From: Oxalobacteraceae bacterium OTU3CAMAD1 | GTDB lineage: Bacteria > Pseudomonadota > Gammaproteobacteria > Burkholderiales > Burkholderiaceae_D | Length of the DNA: 64,000 nt | Reading direction: 5' to 3' | Assembly: GCA_024123915.1 (NCBI GenBank) | Contig: CP099650.1 | Span: 3,906,001-3,970,000 of the forward strand | The notes under the pieces: model-generated | What the model saw: the letters and a program-made list of their open reading frames with translations, nothing else | Told to the model about the DNA's origin: nothing | Database searches by the model: none | Part shown: piece by piece, positions 59,138 through 64,000 of the stretch | Layout of the letters: each line of letters opens with the position of its first letter | Numbering within the stretch: position 1 is the first letter of the stretch | Program-made: the position numbers and the translations under genes

Positions 59138-60031
59138 TCAAAGTCCGGCGCGGCGTTTGAGCCAGCGCGTGAGCAGGGAGGGGTAGACCCAGGAATACGC
59201 GCAGTATCCCAGGATCGTGTAGGTGGCGATATCGGCGGCCAGCGGCGCGTCGCGGCGGATCAGGTTCATCCCCAGCAGGGCGATGAAGTAGAGCGCGGCG
59301 GACGCGCCCCAGCCCCAGCGGTTCAGTGGCCACAGCGGCAGCATGCTCCAGTGGCTCAGCGCTTCCAGCTGCACCACCAGCTCCAGCACCTCGCGCGAGT
59401 GCGGGTAGAGTTTGAGCAGTTCAATGGCGATGCGCTTGGCGGCGCGGTAGCGGCCACGCCCGACCAGGTGGGTGATCAGCATGCGCGCCGTGCTTTCGCT
59501 CTCCGGATGCCCCTGCATCAGCGACGCAAGGCTGGCGCGTTCGGCGTCGGGGCGGCCGTCGATGATGTCGCCGATCAGGCAGGCCGTCAGCGCCAGTTCG
59601 TCGTTGGGGTCCAACCGCAGCGCCTCGCGCGCCAGTTCCTTGGCTTTATCGATATGCATGGTGCGGTACATCAGCATCGCGTAGCGGGCGTACTCGTAGG
59701 CCGCCTCCGGATACTCGCGCAGCAGATCGAGCAGCACGGCTTCGGCCTGCTCCAGCTCCTCGGCGTCGCGATGGATGTTGACCATCAGCGAACGCGCCAG
59801 GTAGTCGTCCGGGTGGCGCGCCAGGATCTGTTGCAGCGTATGGCGCGCGTCTTCCTTGTCGTCGGTGAGATAATCGACGTGGGCCGAGGAGAACAGCAGG
59901 CGCGGGTCGTCGGGATATTGGCGCAGCGCGTCGGCCAGCAGTTCGCGCGCCTGTTGGTAGCGGCGGCGCTCGATCAAGCCTTCCAGCTGGAGCGCATAGG
60001 CGCGCGGTGTCAGTTGTGCGCCGTCGCTCAT
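59138..60031 (-). CDS. TPR protein with C-terminal membrane helices
   Basis: 297 residues. About six TPR units (QLEGLIERRRYQQARELLADALRQYPDDPRLLFSSAHVDY; DKAKELAREALRLDPNDELAL) cover residues 10-235. Two hydrophobic helices follow (ASAALYFIALLGMNLI; AADIATYTILGYCAYSWVYPSLL) and a basic tail. The start overlaps the upstream stop (ATGA). It could be the membrane adaptor of the AAA ATPase encoded next. No known family recognised. Confidence 0.75.
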   Translation of the reverse strand: MSDGAQLTPRAYALQLEGLIERRRYQQARELLADALRQYPDDPRLLFSSAHVDYLTDDKEDARHTLQQILARHPDDYLARSLMVNIHRDAEELEQAEAVLLDLLREYPEAAYEYARYAMLMYRTMHIDKAKELAREALRLDPNDELALTACLIGDIIDGRPDAERASLASLMQGHPESESTARMLITHLVGRGRYRAAKRIAIELLKLYPHSREVLELVVQLEALSHWSMLPLWPLNRWGWGASAALYFIALLGMNLIRRDAPLAADIATYTILGYCAYSWVYPSLLTRWLKRRAGL

Positions 60032-60531
60032 GCCAGCGATCCCGCCATCAACGTCACGATGCCGCGGATGCCGAAGTAGCCCGCCACCATGCAGGCGATG
60101 GCCGGTATCCATGGCGATGGCGGCTTGGTGTCGAACAGCGCGGCGGAGCGGTGCTGTTTCTTGTGCAGCAGGTAGAACACGCCGCAAAGTCCCATCGACA
60201 GCGCGCTTGACAGGGCGCGCATGGTGTCCTTGCCGAGGAATCCGGCCAGGCCGGAGAGCGTGTGCGGGGCCGCGATCGCCGCGTAGAGCAGCGCGACCAG
60301 CAGCGCCAGGCCGGCGATGTAGACCGGGATGTCGGCGGCGCGCCGCAGGCGCCAGGAATTGAGCGAGGCGTAAAGCAGGATCGCCAGCGGGCCGCCGAAC
60401 ACGGCGACCAGGAAGCTCGATCTGATCGAATACAGCGTGGCCGGCGATGCGTGGGCCGACAGCGAGGGGGTGAGCAGGTGTTCGCGCATGGGGGTGATGG
60501 AAAAGGCAACCAGCCATATTACCAAATTCAT
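60028..60531 (-). CDS. Small inner-membrane protein of unknown function
   Basis: 167 residues from the ATG at 60531 (MNLVIWLVAFSITPMREH), with about five hydrophobic segments (SFLVAVFGGPLAILLYASL; IPVYIAGLALLVALLYAAIA; ALSMGLCGVFYLLHKKQ; PAIACMVAGYFGIRGIVTLMAG). No signature recognised. First gene of the operon with the TPR and AAA proteins; the ATGA overlap with the next gene implies coupled translation. It is divergent from the cyanophycinase gene, 59 bases between starts. Confidence 0.65.
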   Translation of the reverse strand: MNLVIWLVAFSITPMREHLLTPSLSAHASPATLYSIRSSFLVAVFGGPLAILLYASLNSWRLRRAADIPVYIAGLALLVALLYAAIAAPHTLSGLAGFLGKDTMRALSSALSMGLCGVFYLLHKKQHRSAALFDTKPPSPWIPAIACMVAGYFGIRGIVTLMAGSLA

Positions 60532-60590
60532 ACTCACCACCGCCAATAAATTTGGTACTCTTTCATCAATATCACTTTGGGTACATACAT

Positions 60591-61853
60591 ATGGCAAGTA
60601 TTGTTCATGCGGCGCGCAGGTTGGCACTGAATGTGCCTTTGGCTTTGATGTTGCTGGCGGCCGTGCCGCTGGCGCGCGCCACGGAGCCGCTGCGCACCCC
60701 GGTCAAGCAGCAGGACGAGTCGCCCAAAGGCTCGCTGCTGATCGCCGGCGGCGCGGTGCGCGGCGATAACGCCGTGATCTGGCAGCGCATGGTGCAGCTG
60801 GCCGGCGGCCCCGGCGCCCGCATCGCCGTGCTTCCCAGCGCCTCGGGCAATCCGGCGCGCGCCGGCGCCTATCTGGCGGCGGGGCTGAACAAGTACGGCG
60901 CGGCGGCCTTCGTGGTGCCGATTGCCGTGAAGATGAAAGACCGCGACTACAAACGCGACGCCGAGGACGAGACGCTGGCCGCCTCGATCCGCGACGCCGG
61001 CGGCGTCTACTTCTCCGGCGGCGACCAGGCGCTGATCACGCAGGCGCTGGTGCGCCCGGACGGCACCCGCACGGCGGTGCTGGAGGCGATCTGGGATGTC
61101 TACCGGCGCGGCGGCGTCATCGCAGGCACCAGCGCCGGCGCGGCCATCATGAGCAGTACCATGTTCTACGACGCCAAGACCGTCTTCGGGACCCTGAGCG
61201 AGGGCGTCAACGGCCGCGAGCTGGCCACCGGCCTCGGTTTCATCGGCGACGACATCTTCGTCGACCAGCACCTGCTGGCGCGCGGGCGCTTCGCGCGCAT
61301 GCTGCCGGCCATGCTGAAAAAGGGCTACAAGCTGGGCATCGGCATCGATGAAAACTCGGCCGTCATCATCACCGGCCGCCGCCACGTGGAGGTGGTGGGC
61401 TACCAGGGCGCGCTGCTGGTCGACCTGGCGCAGGCCAAGGTCGATCCCAAGGTCAAGGACTTCAACCTGTCCAATGTGCGTCTGAGCTATCTTGACCGCG
61501 ACGACCGCTACGACCTGGCCACGCACAAGTACACGCCGTCCGCCGACAAGATCGAAGGCAAGGTCGATCCGAAAAAGCCGTATCTGAAGGAGCCGGTGTA
61601 TTCGACCGATGTCCTCGGCCACAACACCATCCTGATCCTGATGTCCAAGCTGGTCGACAACAGCGAGACGCAGGCGATCGGCATCGCCACGGCCGGGCCG
61701 CTGGACCCGCGCCAGGACCTCGGATTCGAGTTCAAGCTGACGCGCGACGCCGGCACCACCGGCTACAGCTCCGCCACGATGGACGCCTACACGGTGCTGG
61801 ATATGCGCCTCGACGTCCGGCCGCTGCAAGTGACACGCCCCTGGTATAAATAA
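60591..61853 (+). CDS. Secreted cyanophycinase-like S51 serine peptidase
   Basis: 420 residues with a signal peptide (LALNVPLALMLLAAVPLARA). The peptidase S51 pattern is clear: GSLLIAGGAVR, IAVLPSASGNPARAG, YFSGGDQALITQAL and the nucleophile Ser181 in VIAGTSAGAAIMSS; GFIGDDIFVDQHLLARGRFARML is characteristic of cyanophycinases. These enzymes hydrolyse cyanophycin, a branched aspartate-arginine polymer, to beta-Asp-Arg; secreted versions (CphE) let bacteria feed on it. A C-terminal extension of about 100 residues adds beta-rich sequence. The start has a weak ribosome site; a GH92 gene starts 12 bases after the stop. Confidence 0.88.
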   Translation: MASIVHAARRLALNVPLALMLLAAVPLARATEPLRTPVKQQDESPKGSLLIAGGAVRGDNAVIWQRMVQLAGGPGARIAVLPSASGNPARAGAYLAAGLNKYGAAAFVVPIAVKMKDRDYKRDAEDETLAASIRDAGGVYFSGGDQALITQALVRPDGTRTAVLEAIWDVYRRGGVIAGTSAGAAIMSSTMFYDAKTVFGTLSEGVNGRELATGLGFIGDDIFVDQHLLARGRFARMLPAMLKKGYKLGIGIDENSAVIITGRRHVEVVGYQGALLVDLAQAKVDPKVKDFNLSNVRLSYLDRDDRYDLATHKYTPSADKIEGKVDPKKPYLKEPVYSTDVLGHNTILILMSKLVDNSETQAIGIATAGPLDPRQDLGFEFKLTRDAGTTGYSSATMDAYTVLDMRLDVRPLQVTRPWYK

Positions 61854-61865
61854 TAAAGGAAGCCG

Positions 61866-64000
61866 ATGAACGCGATTACCTTGCTGCCGGCCGGCGCGCT
61901 GGCGCTGGCCCTGTTGATCCCCTCGATGTCGCAGGCCGCCACCGCGGCGGCGCCAGACAGTCCCGCCGCCGCCGTGAATGTCTTCATCGGCACCGGCGGC
62001 GACGGCCACACCTTCCCCGGCGCGGCCCGCCCGTTCGGCATGATCCAACTGAGCCCTGACACGCAGGTGCGGCCTTTCCGCCAGAGCTATCCGTGGGCCG
62101 CCGGCTACCGCTACGAGGACGACAGCATCCTCGGCTTCTCGCACACGCACTTTTCCGGCAGCGGCCATTCGGACCTGGGCGACGTGCTGTTGATGCCCTA
62201 CAGCGGCGAGACCAAGCTGGAACCGGGCTACCCCGAGCGTCCCTTCAGCGGCTACCGCTCACGCTTCAGCCACAAGGACGAACGCGCGGAGCCGGGCTAC
62301 TACGCTGTCAAGCTGCTCGACAACGAGGTCGATGTCGAGCTGACCGCCAGCGAGCGGGTGGGGCTGCACCGCTACCGCTACGCGGCCGGCGCGCCGGCCA
62401 AGGTGATACTGGACCTGCGCAGCAGCATCTACGATTACAAGGCCAAGAACCTGTGGTCGCGCCTGCGCGTGCGCGACGATAAGCTGATCACCGGCATGCG
62501 CGAGACGCGCGGCTGGGCGGCCGGCCGCCAGCTGTACTTCGCTATCGCGTTCTCGCAGCCGCTGACGGCGCGCGCGCTGCGCAACATGGAGACCGATATC
62601 GAATACAAGGGCTTCGCCAGTCCGGGCAGCGGCCCCGGCGCCGACCCGAACCTCAAGCCTTTCGTCGAGGGCAAGGCGCTGGTCGGCGCGCTGGAATTCG
62701 GCGTGCCGGCCGACGGCAAGCTGCTGGCGAAGGTGGCGATATCCGCCGTCAGCGAGGAGGGCGCGATCGCCAACCTGGCCGAAATGCCGGGCTGGGACTT
62801 CGACGCCGAACGCGCCAGCGCCTCGGCCGCGTGGAACCAGGCGCTCGGCGCGGTGGCGATCGAGGCGGCCGCGCCGATGAAGACCATGGTCTACACGGCG
62901 CTGTACCACAGCATGCTGGCGCCCGGCCTGTTCATGGACCGCGACGGCCGCTATCGCGGGCCGGACAACGAGGTCCACCAGGCCGACGGTTTCCGCTTCC
63001 ATTCGACCTTCTCGCTGTGGGACACCTACCGCGCGCTGCATCCGCTGCTGACAATGATCCAGCCGGAGCAGCGCAACGTCGATTTCGTGCGCTCGCTGAT
63101 CGCCTCGCAAAAGGCCAGCCCCTACGGCATCCTGCCGGTGTGGCAGTACCACGGGCTGGAGACGTGGTGCATGATCGGTTACCACGCGGTGCCGGTCATC
63201 GCCGACGCCTACATGAAGGGGATGAAAGGCTTCGACGCCGAGGAGGCCCTCAAGGCCATGACCAGTAGCGCCGAATATGGTCCCTACGGCGGCCTTCAGC
63301 ACTACATGAAGCTCGGCTATGTGCCGATCGACCTGGAGCCGGAGGCGGCGTCGAAGACGGTCGAATACGCGTTCGACGACTGGACCATCGCGCGCATGGC
63401 GGAGAAGATGGGCAAGAAGGACGTCGCCGCGCGCTATTACAAGCGGGCGCTGAACTACCGCAACTCCTTCGACACCAAGACCGGCTTCCTGCGGGCGAAA
63501 AAGTCGGACGGCAAGTTCCGCGAGCCGTTCGATCCGGTGCGCTCGAACTTCGGCAGCGACTACACCGAGGGCAGCGCCTGGCAATATTCCTGGTATTCGC
63601 CGCACGATAACGCCGGCCTGATCAAGATGCTCGGCGGAGATGCCGGTTTGCAAAATAAGATCGACATGATGTTCGACGCCAAGGTCGACGACAACGTCTA
63701 CGCGCACATGGAGGATATCTCCGGCCTGATCGGCCACTACGCGCACGGCAACGAGCCGTCGCACCACGTGGCCTATCTGTACAACTTCGCCGGCGCGCCG
63801 TGGAAGACCCAGCAGCGCCTGACGCAGGTGGTGGCGTCGCAGTACAACGCCACGCCGCAGGGCTTGTCGGGCAACGACGATCTGGGGCAGATGTCGGCCT
63901 GGCTGGCCTTCACGGCGCTGGGCTTCTATCCGGTGGCGCCGGGCAGCAACGAGTACGTGATCGGCCGTCCCTTCCTGGACAAGGCGGTGATGAATCTGCC
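61866..64000 (+). CDS. GH92 alpha-mannosidase, 3' end beyond the window
   Basis: An open frame from the ATG at 61866 (AAAGGAAGCCG before it) to the window end, about 711 residues seen. A signal peptide (LLPAGALALALLIPSMSQA) leads into the family's N-terminal pattern VNVFIGTGGDGHTFPGAARPFGMIQLSPDT, then GFSHTHFSGSGHSDLGDVLLMP, SLWDTYRALHPLL, GNEPSHHVAYLY and GLSGNDDLGQMSAWLAFTALGFYPV. The Asp pair at 671-672 matches the catalytic base region of these calcium-dependent exo-alpha-mannosidases, which trim N-glycan mannose. It is in an operon with the cyanophycinase-like gene. Family sizes of 730-800 residues imply only a short missing tail. Confidence 0.92.
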   Translation, partial: MNAITLLPAGALALALLIPSMSQAATAAAPDSPAAAVNVFIGTGGDGHTFPGAARPFGMIQLSPDTQVRPFRQSYPWAAGYRYEDDSILGFSHTHFSGSGHSDLGDVLLMPYSGETKLEPGYPERPFSGYRSRFSHKDERAEPGYYAVKLLDNEVDVELTASERVGLHRYRYAAGAPAKVILDLRSSIYDYKAKNLWSRLRVRDDKLITGMRETRGWAAGRQLYFAIAFSQPLTARALRNMETDIEYKGFASPGSGPGADPNLKPFVEGKALVGALEFGVPADGKLLAKVAISAVSEEGAIANLAEMPGWDFDAERASASAAWNQALGAVAIEAAAPMKTMVYTALYHSMLAPGLFMDRDGRYRGPDNEVHQADGFRFHSTFSLWDTYRALHPLLTMIQPEQRNVDFVRSLIASQKASPYGILPVWQYHGLETWCMIGYHAVPVIADAYMKGMKGFDAEEALKAMTSSAEYGPYGGLQHYMKLGYVPIDLEPEAASKTVEYAFDDWTIARMAEKMGKKDVAARYYKRALNYRNSFDTKTGFLRAKKSDGKFREPFDPVRSNFGSDYTEGSAWQYSWYSPHDNAGLIKMLGGDAGLQNKIDMMFDAKVDDNVYAHMEDISGLIGHYAHGNEPSHHVAYLYNFAGAPWKTQQRLTQVVASQYNATPQGLSGNDDLGQMSAWLAFTALGFYPVAPGSNEYVIGRPFLDKAVMNL

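Overview
The window looks like the chromosome of a high-GC, plant- or soil-associated betaproteobacterium. Gene content resembles Oxalobacteraceae (Massilia/Duganella type): tandem secreted pectate lyases, a FecI/FecR/TonB-receptor polysaccharide locus, a ferulate-to-vanillate operon and many sugar and amino-acid transporters. The genus is inference from gene content and protein style, not from a marker gene. No rRNA, tRNA, CRISPR array, prophage or classical IS was recognised.

Layout. 1-2.7 kb: the end of a GH3 glycosidase faces a secreted GH35-like glycosidase that has a long, apparently attenuated leader. 3-8.6 kb: pyruvate oxidase, a UvrA-like protein without the UvrB-binding domain, and a HAF-repeat exported protein. 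8.7-16.6 kb: hydroxycinnamate module (secreted tannase/feruloyl esterase, periplasmic binding protein, feruloyl-CoA synthase, vanillin dehydrogenase, feruloyl-CoA hydratase/lyase) with a divergent MarR regulator and a perfect 17-bp palindrome between them. 16.6-18.5 kb: CPA-type antiporter and flavin reductase. 18.7-24.3 kb: a translationally coupled seven-gene operon (ROK sugar kinase, CutC, polar amino-acid ABC transporter, glycosylasparaginase-like hydrolase) that reads as a salvage pathway for GlcNAc-asparagine. 24.5-26.5 kb: DUF445 and pentapeptide-repeat proteins. 26.5-29.8 kb: two tandem pectate lyases, each behind a similar structured leader. 30-35.5 kb: amino-acid permease, then CdaR regulator, sugar-acid MFS transporter and glycerate kinase. 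35.6-38.3 kb: hybrid histidine kinase. 38.4-46.9 kb: sigma factor, FecR, TonB-dependent transducer, a Tat-exported PL26-like rhamnogalacturonan lyase and a probable beta-propeller protein. 47-50 kb: a REP-associated tyrosine transposase unit, TspO, and an exported membrane-anchored protein of unknown function. 50-56.5 kb: GH2 glycosidase, histidine kinase, GlsB-like protein, manganese catalase, SDR and AraC regulator. 56.5-64 kb: amino-acid permease, an uncharacterised AAA/TPR/membrane three-gene operon, secreted cyanophycinase and a GH92 alpha-mannosidase cut by the window end.

How it fits together. Pectin backbone (PL1, PL26-like), side chains (GH2, GH3, GH35-like), esterified ferulate (tannase/feruloyl esterase feeding Fcs-Ech-Vdh), sugar acids (CdaR/MFS/GarK) and N-glycan remnants (GH92, glycosylasparaginase, ROK kinase) are all addressed, consistent with growth on plant cell-wall material and glycoprotein. 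The sigma/FecR/TonB-transducer set probably senses the oligosaccharide released by the adjacent lyase.

Scattered through the window are ten GTAG-type REP palindromes arranged as five inverted pairs; one pair brackets the REP-associated tyrosine transposase. Stem sequence correlates perfectly with pair orientation, which is the most unusual structural signal seen.
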